Assembly (NCBI GenBank): GCA_030068525.1
Contig: JASJOS010000007.1
Span: forward strand, 186,001-250,000
Reading direction: 5' to 3'
From: Xanthocytophaga flava
GTDB taxonomy: Bacteria; Bacteroidota; Bacteroidia; Cytophagales; 172606-1
Length of the DNA: 64,000 bases
Shown here: piece after piece, positions 53,234 through 62,161 of the stretch
Layout: every line of letters begins with the position of its first letter
How positions within the stretch are numbered: position 1 is the stretch's first letter
Position numbers and translations under genes: made by a program
Notes under the pieces: generated by a model
Seen by the model: only the letters and a program-made list of their open reading frames with translations
Told to the model about the DNA's origin: nothing
Databases searched by the model: none

Positions 53234-54061
53234 TTATGTATTCAAACTTTTACGAAGATCTTCAACAAACTCCTCAGTGACATCAAAATAGGTAGCTAAT
53301 TGCTGAGTAGTCAGAATACCATCTTTAAGGAATTTGAGAATAGCCTCTGTTTTACCTTTCTGCTCACCTTCCAGTTTGCCTTTTCGTTCTCCTCTTTTGA
53401 AGAGAATGTCATCTTCTTCTTTTATGTATTTCGAAATAGAGTCAATCATCGTCTCAATGTAGTCAGTTAGTTTACGCAAGTTAGCCAATACGCGTAATTG
53501 TTGCAAGTGCCTGTCAAGCTCCAGTTGACTAGTGGATGTGTCTCGTAATCGTTCATAAATCTGTCTGGCAGCCTGTTGCGGACTTGTATTACCAAAGTCA
53601 CCTAAAATAGCGAATACTATTTCATCTCCTTTACCTGAAGAGAGAAATAATTCGTACTTAATGGAAGATAAAGGTGCAATGTTGAACTTAAAGGACAAAT
53701 CCCGCTTGACAAGATGTGTAACCATATCTGGTTTCTGATCTGAAAGGAAGATCACATATTGTAGCACATCCAGTTCGTATTTACGTTCCAGCATGCCTCT
53801 GTATTCCAGCATCCGGTATACCATACGGGGTTCGTTTATCAGCTGAAATTCCAGATGCAGCAAAAATGTACTTCCATTCTGATCGGTGATTTTTAAGAGC
53901 TGATCGGGCTTTCGCTCTATGGTTCGTTGCAAGTCGTCCTTTATTTTCTCATAAGAAATAATCTGAATCTGAAGCACCTTCTCAATCAGTGCCAGGGTAA
54001 CAGACTCAAGATTCTCTTTGAATATTTTATCATATTGATTGCCTTCTTTCTTGTTACTCAT
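53234..54061 (-). CDS. Rpn-family / PD-(D/E)XK nuclease-type transposase-like protein
   Basis: 275 residues. MSNKKEGNQYDKIFKENLES leads a PD-(D/E)XK fold (with LLHLEFQLINEPRMVYRMLE near 74-93), a helical middle and a C-terminal basic repeat (RGERKGKLEGEQKGKTEAIL) typical of Rpn/PDDEXK-family transposase-like proteins. Family role: recombination-promoting nuclease. There are no inverted repeats around it, so it may be domesticated. Confidence 0.8.
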   Translation of the reverse strand: MSNKKEGNQYDKIFKENLESVTLALIEKVLQIQIISYEKIKDDLQRTIERKPDQLLKITDQNGSTFLLHLEFQLINEPRMVYRMLEYRGMLERKYELDVLQYVIFLSDQKPDMVTHLVKRDLSFKFNIAPLSSIKYELFLSSGKGDEIVFAILGDFGNTSPQQAARQIYERLRDTSTSQLELDRHLQQLRVLANLRKLTDYIETMIDSISKYIKEEDDILFKRGERKGKLEGEQKGKTEAILKFLKDGILTTQQLATYFDVTEEFVEDLRKSLNT

Positions 54062-54173
54062 ATAAGCATAAAAAATGAAACGGAAGGCAAAAGTAACAAG
54101 CTGAATGAATAACCTATCTATTCAATATAAAATTATAACGAATTAGACTCAGACCCTATTCTGTAATTAACAT

Positions 54174-54289
54174 TGTTCGTCAGTGAACAGAGAGTGTCCA
54201 TAAACGGACACTTATTATCTCTTATAGCTGATAAATCTGCCTCTGTTAGCCCAAAAAGGACATTTTAGTATTCTGGCTTTATATTGGCA
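54174..54289 (+). promoter_or_regulatory. Sigma-54-like promoter with two upstream dyads for the permease at 54331
   Basis: Dyads TGTTCG-TCAG-TGAACA (54174-54189) and TGTCCA-TAAA-CGGACA (54195-54210), offset 21 bp, are centred 82 bp upstream of TGGCTTTATATTGGCA (54274-54289), which has exact GG-N10-GC spacing. Confidence 0.65.
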
Positions 54290-54330
54290 TATACGCAAGT
54301 ATTCTTTCCTGACACTTAACACGTCGTCTT

Positions 54331-56715
54331 ATGCTACGAAACTATTTAAAAGTCGCTCTACGAAATCTGCTTAAGAACAAGGTATATTCCTTTATCAATA
54401 TTGGAGGGCTGGCAGTTGGAATGGCAGTAGCCATACTGATAGGTCTTTGGATATGGGATGAAATCACCTATAACACCTACCATCAGAACTATGAACGTAT
54501 AGTGCAGGTGATGCAACACAACCTGTACAATGGGAAAAGAGAAACCCAGACATCCAATCCCTATGTAATGGCAGAGGAGATCCGGAGCAAATATGGAAGC
54601 AGCTTTACGTATGTGTTACAATCATCCTGGACATCAGGGCATGTGCTTACCTATGGAGAGAAGAAGGCTACCAAGACAGGTAACTATTTTGAGCCTCAGG
54701 TGACTGAAATGCTTTCACTGCACATGCTTAAAGGTACACGTACAGGTCTGAAGGAACCTCATTCCATACTACTATCAGAGTCTATAGCCCAAATCTACTT
54801 CGGCAATGAAGACCCAATAGGCAAAATCATGCGGATTGACAACAATACGGATGTGAAGGTGACAGGAGTATATGAAGATCTGCCGTATAATTCTGACTTC
54901 CGCGAAATGACCTATATCTTACCTTGGGAACTTTATCTGATCATGAATCCATGGATCAAGAAAATGGAAGATCCCTGGGATAGTAACTTTACCCAAACGT
55001 TTGCCCAAATGGCAGAGAACACAGATATAGAGAAAGTGTCTGCCCAGATCAAAAATGTAAAATTTAATCGCGTAAGTTCCTTTGACAGAAAATACAAGCC
55101 TGAAGTATTTCTCCATCCAATGACCAAATGGCGTCTGTATTCAGACTGGAAAGATGGCGTAAATGCAGGAGGGCGAATCGAAAATGTATGGCTTTTCAGT
55201 ATCATAGGCATATTTGTATTGCTGCTGGCCTGTATCAACTTTATGAATCTGGCTACTGCTCGCAGTGAAAAAAGAGCCAAAGAAGTAGGCATTCGCAAAA
55301 CAGTAGGTTCTATACGTGGTCAGCTGATAGCGCAGTTTTTCAGTGAGTCATTGCTGGTAGTTATGTTTGGCTTTTTGACAGCCATTTTCTTAGTACAACT
55401 GAGTTTGCCTTTCTTTAATGAAGTAGCAGACAAAAAGATGAGTGTTCCTTACCTAAGTCCTGTATTCTGGCTGCTGGGACTTTCTTTCTCTGTTGTTACA
55501 GGTCTCATTGCCGGCAGCTATCCTGCACTCTATTTGTCTTCGTTTCAACCCGTCAAAGTACTCAAAGGCACTTTCAGGGTAGGACGTTATGCAGCATTAC
55601 CCCGCCGTATTCTGGTAGTGATGCAATTTGCTGTTTCCGTTACCCTGATTATCGGAACCATAGTAGTGTTTCGTCAGATACAACATGCCAAAGACAGACC
55701 TATCGGCTATGACCGCAATGGACTAATTAGTATGCTGCTCACTACTCCTGATATTCATAACCACCTGGAGGCAGTACGCAACGAACTAAAAAGCTCAGGT
55801 GCCATTGTAGATATGACAGAATCTACCAGCCCTACTACGTCTGTATGGAATACCAATGGAGGTTTTGACTGGAAAGGCAAAGATCCGGAACTGGCAGTTG
55901 ACTTCCCTAACAATGGTGTTACCCACGATTATGGCAAAACAGTAGGCTGGCAATTTAAAGAAGGACGAGATTTTTCACGGGAATACGCTACCGATTCGAT
56001 GGCATTTGTAATCAATGAAGCGGCAGTAAAATTCCTGGGATTCGAACACCCGATAGGGGAGACTGTTAAGTGGAATAACAAACCCTATACAATAGTGGGA
56101 GTTATCAAAAATATGGTGGTGCAGTCACCTTATCAACCCATCCGGGCAGCATTCTTCCATATTTCGAAAGAGCAGGAAAGTGTGGTTATTATTAAGCTGA
56201 ATCCCAAACTAAGTGCCAGAGACGCACTGAGTAAAGTAGAAGCCGTATTTAAAAAATACAGTCCGGCAACGCCTTTTGAATACAAGTTCGTAGATGAAGA
56301 ATATGCTCAGAAATTTGGCGATGAAGAACGAATCGGTACACTGGCAGCAGTCTTTGCAGGGCTAGCCATCCTGATTTCCTGCTTGGGCATATTCGGACTC
56401 TCTTCATTTGTAGCTGAGCAACGCACCAAGGAAATCGGTATCCGGAAAGTTCTCGGAGCCAGCGTTCTGAATCTGTGGAGTCTGCTGTCAAAAGATTTTG
56501 TACGACTGGTGTTTGTCTCTTTTCTGTTTGCCATTCCTACAGCCTGGTACTTTATGAATCAATGGCTCCAGAAGTACGAATACCGTACTGAAATTTCCTG
56601 GTGGGTATTTGTGGTAACAGGATTAGGAGCATTACTCATTACCCTTCTTACCATTAGTTTTCAGTCTCTCAAAGCTGCTTTTGCCAATCCAGTCAAAAGT
56701 CTGCGAAGTGAGTGA
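54331..56715 (+). CDS. Orphan FtsX/MacB-type ABC transporter permease
   Basis: 794 residues: helix 1 near 20-42, periplasmic domain, FtsX block near 285-400 (CINFMNLATARSEKRAKEVG), second periplasmic domain, and C-terminal block with KEIGIRKVLGAS ending NPVKSLRSE. No ATPase or adaptor nearby. Shares the dyad and sigma-54-like promoter plan with the main efflux locus. Substrate unknown. Confidence 0.93.
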   Translation: MLRNYLKVALRNLLKNKVYSFINIGGLAVGMAVAILIGLWIWDEITYNTYHQNYERIVQVMQHNLYNGKRETQTSNPYVMAEEIRSKYGSSFTYVLQSSWTSGHVLTYGEKKATKTGNYFEPQVTEMLSLHMLKGTRTGLKEPHSILLSESIAQIYFGNEDPIGKIMRIDNNTDVKVTGVYEDLPYNSDFREMTYILPWELYLIMNPWIKKMEDPWDSNFTQTFAQMAENTDIEKVSAQIKNVKFNRVSSFDRKYKPEVFLHPMTKWRLYSDWKDGVNAGGRIENVWLFSIIGIFVLLLACINFMNLATARSEKRAKEVGIRKTVGSIRGQLIAQFFSESLLVVMFGFLTAIFLVQLSLPFFNEVADKKMSVPYLSPVFWLLGLSFSVVTGLIAGSYPALYLSSFQPVKVLKGTFRVGRYAALPRRILVVMQFAVSVTLIIGTIVVFRQIQHAKDRPIGYDRNGLISMLLTTPDIHNHLEAVRNELKSSGAIVDMTESTSPTTSVWNTNGGFDWKGKDPELAVDFPNNGVTHDYGKTVGWQFKEGRDFSREYATDSMAFVINEAAVKFLGFEHPIGETVKWNNKPYTIVGVIKNMVVQSPYQPIRAAFFHISKEQESVVIIKLNPKLSARDALSKVEAVFKKYSPATPFEYKFVDEEYAQKFGDEERIGTLAAVFAGLAILISCLGIFGLSSFVAEQRTKEIGIRKVLGASVLNLWSLLSKDFVRLVFVSFLFAIPTAWYFMNQWLQKYEYRTEISWWVFVVTGLGALLITLLTISFQSLKAAFANPVKSLRSE

Positions 56716-56725
56716 TCAAAAAGAG

Positions 56726-56773
56726 TTGCAAACAGAGATAATCTGATTAGTTGAGTTGAATCTCTGTTTGCAA
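56726..56773 (+). terminator. Hairpin terminator after the orphan permease
   Basis: A perfect 14-bp stem TTGCAAACAGAGAT / ATCTCTGTTTGCAA with a 20-nt loop, followed by AATTTCTTTC, 11 bp after the stop. Confidence 0.7.
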
Positions 56774-56866
56774 AATTTCTTTCAGCTTCATGCAACCTCA
56801 ATAGTTTATTTTACATCTTATACACAACTTCTTTTCTAAAATATCAACCTAATACTTTTCTTTGCT

Positions 56867-57799
56867 ATGAAAACGAGACAAATACTCACAGCTTTTTTGA
56901 TGGCATTCGTTAGTCTTACCACCATTCAGGCACAAAACGATACAGATAAACCCTATCTGACCAAAACCTTTTCTCCTGCCGGACTAACTAGCATCAAAAC
57001 TGAAACTAGTGGTGGCAACGTATCTGTATACGGACAAAATTCCGGAGATGCCCGTATAGAAGTCTATATTCGTGCCAACAACTGGAATCAAAAACTATCT
57101 GATAGCGAAATCAAAGAACGTCTTGAAAAATATACGATTCAGATCGACAAAGATGCCAACACGTTAACTGCTATTGCCAAGCCTCTTGAATCAGGATGGA
57201 AATGGGGATGGAAAGATGGCTTGAGCATCTCCTTTAAGATTTATGTTCCCAACAATATTACCTCTAACCTCAGAACCAGTGGCGGAAACATCCACTTGTC
57301 AAACCTTTCTGGTAATCAGGACGCAAAAACCAGCGGTGGCAATATCTCTCTTAGCACCATAAAAGGAATAGTAGATGCGGAAACTTCTGGTGGCAATATT
57401 GACATAGATAGATTTAATGGCACAATAGATGCTCAGACCAGTGGTGGTAATGTAAAAGTAGCTGATTCAAAAGGCTCTCTGAAAATTGGTACTTCTGGCG
57501 GTAACATCCGTATTGCACAGGTATCAGGAAGCCTGGATGCACATACCAGTGGTGGTAATGTAACAGCCGATATTTCTAGTCTGGAAAAATACCTTACACT
57601 GTCAACCAGTGGTGGCAATATTACTGTAAAGATGCCAATGGATAAAGGAATGGATCTGGATCTTTCCGGCGACCGGGTATCTGTAGCCATGCAAAACTTT
57701 GATGGAACAATCAAAGATGACCGTGTGAAGGGTAAGTTAAATGGTGGTGGTATCCCTGTCAGAATCTCTACATCTGGTGGCAATGTACGAATAAACTAA
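56867..57799 (+). CDS. Secreted DUF4097-type repeat protein (putative adhesin)
   Basis: 310 residues with signal peptide MKTRQILTAFLMAFVSLTTI (cleavage after IQA). The mature part has about ten T(S/T)GGN-type turns at intervals of ~18-22 residues (LRTSGGNIHLSNLSGNQ, AQTSGGNVKVADSKG), which suggests a right-handed beta-helix, as in DUF4097/putative-adhesin proteins. The function is not known. It follows an FtsX permease gene but has its own gap and a terminator after it. Confidence 0.85.
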   Translation: MKTRQILTAFLMAFVSLTTIQAQNDTDKPYLTKTFSPAGLTSIKTETSGGNVSVYGQNSGDARIEVYIRANNWNQKLSDSEIKERLEKYTIQIDKDANTLTAIAKPLESGWKWGWKDGLSISFKIYVPNNITSNLRTSGGNIHLSNLSGNQDAKTSGGNISLSTIKGIVDAETSGGNIDIDRFNGTIDAQTSGGNVKVADSKGSLKIGTSGGNIRIAQVSGSLDAHTSGGNVTADISSLEKYLTLSTSGGNITVKMPMDKGMDLDLSGDRVSVAMQNFDGTIKDDRVKGKLNGGGIPVRISTSGGNVRIN

Positions 57800-57823
57800 T
57801 CTCCCTGGTTATATATGAATCCG

Positions 57824-57853
57824 AAGCCTCTTTTCAACAAAGAGGCTTTTTTT
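57824..57853 (+). terminator. Rho-independent terminator after the adhesin-like gene
   Basis: Stem AAGCCTCTTT / AAAGAGGCTT with loop TCAAC and a T7 run. The A-rich side is too weak to serve the opposite gene well. Confidence 0.85.
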
Positions 57854-57880
57854 ATAGTGTTAGTCTACTCATCTTTGCTA

Positions 57881-59020
57881 TCAATTCACTTCCAATTCAT
57901 CCTTAGTAGGTAGTTTCGGAAAGGCTGTATGCGGCTCCGTCTGATACCAGAACACAGTCGATGAGATATCATCCTTTAATGGTAGATAACGCCCGCCATC
58001 TCTCCATCCCAGTGCTTGTACAGTTACCCTAAGATCTTTATCAAACCGAATCGGATCTGTAATATGCCAGCGGTACATACCAAACCGTTGCTGAGATTGA
58101 TACAATCCATCTGGTCGAATCACCTGATGCAAACCTGTGTATGGAGATGAAAACTCCTGGTATTTTCCTTTGTTATCAAAATTATAGGAACCACAGAAAT
58201 AATCTTCCAGTCCGGTTCCATTGATAGTAGGAAAATCTTTATCCCCATCCATATAAAACTTCATTTCTCCTTCGCCCCACCAGCCATTGCTATTTACCCC
58301 CCAAGCAATATAAGTCCCGACATATTGCCCTTTTCCTTTTATACCATCCAACAGAGTATACACCTGCTTATAGGGTAGAGGATTTACCCTACGAAACTGT
58401 GCATGAAAGTAAGCCGCATCATCTGGAATATCTGTAAGAGTATAATCAATCTGATAATATAACATCATGGATTCATTGGCAATGTTTTCCATCGTAATCC
58501 GACATTTTTTACGGAAAGGCATAGTCCAGTAGCAGTTGAATGCACTTCCCGGATTTACGGCTACAGCCAGTGACGTAATAGGTGCATACTGTTGCCATCC
58601 CATGCAGAAGAAATCTCCGACAGGAACCTCTACAGAAGGCTCTTTTTCATCATCCCAGTAGATACGCAAAATAGAATAGCGCCACTTGCCTGTTGGCGTC
58701 ATCCAGATATGTTGTATAGCTCCTTGCCCTGTTATTTCAGCTAATGTAAAGGTAGTTTTGCTTTTTATCTCCACACTAGGACTTACCTTCCAACCTTGTC
58801 CCAGATCTTGCGACGCATGCTTTCCTGTACCTTCTGTAGCCATTCCTCCCTTACCTTTTTCTCCTGTAAAATTCTCTGGGCTGATAGATCGGGTCTTGGC
58901 ATCAGATGTACGGTACAAGTTTCCCATATGTGTATCAAGTCCATTAAATTTCTGTCCATAAACAGAAGAGAACACAAAAAGAAAACAGGCAAGCCCCAGA
59001 AGATAAGAAATGCTTTTCAT
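57881..59020 (-). CDS. Secreted DUF2961 / glycoside hydrolase family 172-type protein
   Basis: 379 residues with signal MKSISYLLGLACFLFVFSSV and cleavage after VYG. Family marks: GAIQHIWMTPTGKWRYSILR near 98-117, YWDDEKEPSVEVPVGDFF near 121-138, GLEDYFCGSYNF near 269-280 and GMYRWHITDPIRFDK near 313-327. Known GH172 members cleave difructose anhydride or arabinan/fructan linkages; the exact substrate is open. It stands alone. Confidence 0.87.
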   Translation of the reverse strand: MKSISYLLGLACFLFVFSSVYGQKFNGLDTHMGNLYRTSDAKTRSISPENFTGEKGKGGMATEGTGKHASQDLGQGWKVSPSVEIKSKTTFTLAEITGQGAIQHIWMTPTGKWRYSILRIYWDDEKEPSVEVPVGDFFCMGWQQYAPITSLAVAVNPGSAFNCYWTMPFRKKCRITMENIANESMMLYYQIDYTLTDIPDDAAYFHAQFRRVNPLPYKQVYTLLDGIKGKGQYVGTYIAWGVNSNGWWGEGEMKFYMDGDKDFPTINGTGLEDYFCGSYNFDNKGKYQEFSSPYTGLHQVIRPDGLYQSQQRFGMYRWHITDPIRFDKDLRVTVQALGWRDGGRYLPLKDDISSTVFWYQTEPHTAFPKLPTKDELEVN

Positions 59021-59335
59021 ACTAATGTTTAGGTTACAGATGGATAAAAATAACCAGATTACAACTTATGTAAAGCTAGTATTTTGGAGATTGAGGCCAC
59101 ACATATACATCCTAAAAAATTAAGAATGAATCATTTATCTTAATTAGTAAGAAATTAGAGATCACCCCAAGTCTGGAAAGTCCATAACTAAAGGAAGTAT
59201 TTAGTAGACAATGTGTTGTATCAATTGTCAGCGACAGTGGGATAGCCCAGACTTGATGAGACGACTTTGTAGAGAACATACTTACCCTAAAAATAGAACT
59301 GTAAACAACTAGTCTAAAGTTAATTAAGCCAGTTG
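59021..59335. other. Gene-free gap; promoter region of the GH172-type gene
   Basis: About 315 bp without coding frames. It must hold the promoter of the gene at 57881-59020 and the 3' end of the gene at 59336. A weak hairpin (AACAACT...AGTTGTT) lies near 59304-59337. No clear -7 box is seen. Confidence 0.4.
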
Positions 59336-61951
59336 TTAGTTAAAGCCCAACCTCAAACGGAAGCCAGTTTGGACATATTTTCCATTTTGGAAAGTAGTTA
59401 CAACTTCAGCTCCCAGGATTTTTAACAGGCCCCTGAATCCATATCCAACCTCATATACATTGGTTTCAGTAGTCAGTAAGGCGTTCACAAAAAGATTTTC
59501 ACGAATGCCATACAATCGCAAAGAAGTAAACTGCGTAAACAACAGGCGATTGATCTGCTGACTAGCATGTGCCTGTAAATAATTATGTGTAGTAGAATAG
59601 TTGTAGTAGTCCAGAAGACGGAAGAAGTCAAATCCTTCAGGTTGGAATCGTGTTCGGTTACCATTAAAGTGTTTAAAATCTATTAAGTAATTGGGTTTCT
59701 GTGGCCCATAGAACAGTCCACCCCGTACCAAATAACGAAATCCCCCTCTTAATAAACGAAATTCATCTCCCACACTAAGTTCCAGCTGATTAAAATGCAC
59801 ATCTCCAAAGCCTGATCGGTTGTTGATTGTAAACACAGGAGAGTTATTATTGATCAGATAACGACGTCCATTATAAATGCCAGCCTTTGCAAAAGGTCGA
59901 ATTGTTAACGAACTAGCCCATATCCATGCATTATGATCTGGGAAAGCCGTCTGATCCTGCAATTCAATATTACTTGGATCATTGCTGGTTAACTCCCGTT
60001 TTTTAAAATCAAACCAGCTATATTCAGTTCTGTTCACCAATCGATCACGATGTTCGAATGCAATTGACGTAGAAAAGGAGACTTTTTCAGTAAAGCGTTT
60101 GTTCCACTGTATACTGGCAAATGTTTTCTCATAGATCTTCATATAGTTCCTCTCCCACAACAAGGTATTCACAGTATTGACACCTTCGGGAATAGGATTA
60201 TTACCATTGAACTGAAATATGTTATGTCCAGCTGATACTGAAAATGACTGCTGTTGGTTTCCTCTTGAAAATGTCAGTCCTCCGTTCAAATGGTTTCTTT
60301 CGAAAGAATACCTGAGATTACCTTCCAGACTCCATCGTGAATCTTTATTCACTCGTTCTGTATATCTCATCCGTGTCCGTAAAACTGTTCCTTCTACTGT
60401 ATTGAAAAAACCCATATTGTTCCAGATAAAATAATCCGGATTATTCAGGTTCAATAAAGGAGAGTCAAAAGAAAAAGTACGCGGATACCATTCGTTTTCC
60501 GGCTGCTTTCCATAATTATAGGTATGTCCAAAAATCAAATGGGTAAGCCGAAAACGAGGCAGACTTTTAATGGAATCTTTCTTTATCTTATCTTCATTAG
60601 CTTTGTAAAGACTGTCCGCCTGTTTATAGCCCTTAATCTCTGTATCTGTTAATGGAACCTGTCTTTCATCTTCCCAAAAGGAGGATGGCCTTTTTCTGGC
60701 AAGTGTGTCTACATTAAAAGAATAATCCCGCATCACAGTCACATCTTCTCCACGCTCTTTGCGTTCTTTCCGATCTTCTCTTTCCATTTCTCTGCTTAAC
60801 TGACGCAATTGCTTTCGGGTTAGTTCTTTCTGTTTCAGAGCTGTTTCTGTATCGATCTTCTGTTTACGTACTTCTGCAGCCTTTTCTTTATCAATCTTCT
60901 CGTCCACTACTACCGGCTGCTGATGGTATTTCGGATTGATTTTAAGCTGATAGTTTCGCACAGAAGTAACATAGCGGGCTTCTCCTTCTGCCCCAAATAT
61001 ATTAGCCTTTACAGTAATTTCCGATTGTATGGGCATCCATACATCCTGTGTGAGGTTGTAGATCTGTTGCAGATTATAGTTTATCCCATTCTCGTCAGTA
61101 AACTTGAACCGATAACTATGAATACTCCATAACTGATCTACAATATAAATAGAACCTTCTATTACATTCTGCCCTTTGATCTTAGGAGTTACCTTAATTC
61201 GATTCACCCATTTTCCATTTTCTTCAAAACCACCCTCATACGTAAAGCGATAATAGTTAAAAGCCTTAGGTGAAAGTGGCAGAATGATACCGAAGAAAGC
61301 AGGTTGATAGATATTTAGCTGAGCAAAGTTAATAGCAGGCTGTGAGCCCGGCGGGAGGTTAGAACGAATAGAAATAGCCTTTTCCTTTACTTTGTCAGGT
61401 TGCTGAAAGCTAATCTCATTGATAGATTCCAGCACATAGGTGGTTCCTACCTGAATGTTGCTTTTCTTCAATGCACCTTTTAGCAGAAATGGAACATCAA
61501 TAACGCGGAACGTACCTTTTACATAGGTTCTTGCAGACCAGCTATCTACTTCCAGCATATGAAAACGCGCCATGCTAATGGTTTTACGCATAATCGTATA
61601 GGCAGCATCTTCATCTGAAGAACCCACCTGTACCTCATTCAGTTGTACTACGGCTTCCTGCATAGTTACATCCACCGTAACATACTCATCACCCACCTCA
61701 ACTGACTTACTCAACACCTGATAGCCGAGGTATTGAAACTGAAGTTCGTAAGTTCCTGGCTTCAGGGTAACTTCATACTTTCCATCTTCATTCGCCATAG
61801 TCCCAATACTTGTATTCTTCACCAGAATAGAAGTATAAGGCATAACTTCCCCTTTGGTATTCTTGATGGTCCCACGTATTCCTCCGGCAATACTTGTCTG
61901 ACTGTAGAAAAAGTAAATAGAAATAAGAAGTGTAAACGTCCACAGTCTCAT
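59336..61951 (-). CDS. DUF5686 and CarboxypepD_reg-like outer-membrane protein
   Basis: 871 residues with signal peptide (LLISIYFFYSQTSIAGG). A carboxypeptidase-regulatory beta-sandwich lies near 22-105 (GTIKNTKGEVMPYTSILVKN), then the DUF5686 domain to about 470 with a charged linker near 350-410 (RKQLRQLSREMEREDRKERK), and a C-terminal beta-barrel-like part of alternating aromatic strands ending QTGFRLRLGFN. Terminal Phe-Asn fits an outer-membrane barrel. Function unknown; common in Bacteroidota. Confidence 0.9.
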   Translation of the reverse strand: MRLWTFTLLISIYFFYSQTSIAGGIRGTIKNTKGEVMPYTSILVKNTSIGTMANEDGKYEVTLKPGTYELQFQYLGYQVLSKSVEVGDEYVTVDVTMQEAVVQLNEVQVGSSDEDAAYTIMRKTISMARFHMLEVDSWSARTYVKGTFRVIDVPFLLKGALKKSNIQVGTTYVLESINEISFQQPDKVKEKAISIRSNLPPGSQPAINFAQLNIYQPAFFGIILPLSPKAFNYYRFTYEGGFEENGKWVNRIKVTPKIKGQNVIEGSIYIVDQLWSIHSYRFKFTDENGINYNLQQIYNLTQDVWMPIQSEITVKANIFGAEGEARYVTSVRNYQLKINPKYHQQPVVVDEKIDKEKAAEVRKQKIDTETALKQKELTRKQLRQLSREMEREDRKERKERGEDVTVMRDYSFNVDTLARKRPSSFWEDERQVPLTDTEIKGYKQADSLYKANEDKIKKDSIKSLPRFRLTHLIFGHTYNYGKQPENEWYPRTFSFDSPLLNLNNPDYFIWNNMGFFNTVEGTVLRTRMRYTERVNKDSRWSLEGNLRYSFERNHLNGGLTFSRGNQQQSFSVSAGHNIFQFNGNNPIPEGVNTVNTLLWERNYMKIYEKTFASIQWNKRFTEKVSFSTSIAFEHRDRLVNRTEYSWFDFKKRELTSNDPSNIELQDQTAFPDHNAWIWASSLTIRPFAKAGIYNGRRYLINNNSPVFTINNRSGFGDVHFNQLELSVGDEFRLLRGGFRYLVRGGLFYGPQKPNYLIDFKHFNGNRTRFQPEGFDFFRLLDYYNYSTTHNYLQAHASQQINRLLFTQFTSLRLYGIRENLFVNALLTTETNVYEVGYGFRGLLKILGAEVVTTFQNGKYVQTGFRLRLGFN

Positions 61952-62043
61952 AAAAGTATTTGAATAGGATAAGTGTTTGTGCTAAAACGGCAAAATGGCC
62001 TCTCTAGTATGAAATTCGTCGTATGCCAGTCACATAGGCTATG

Positions 62044-62089
62044 AAAAAAATATACCAGAAAGCGATCTCATGTGTGCTTTCTGGTATAT
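62044..62089 (-). terminator. Rho-independent terminator after the ABC exporter
   Basis: A 14-bp perfect stem ATATACCAGAAAGC / GCTTTCTGGTATAT with a 12-nt loop, followed on the minus strand by a T7 run. Confidence 0.88.
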
Positions 62090-62161
62090 AGAATGTAAAA
62101 AAGTAAAATAGGGTTGCAAAAGCAACTATTTAAATATTTTTAACTAAAAAGTAATCAGCGT

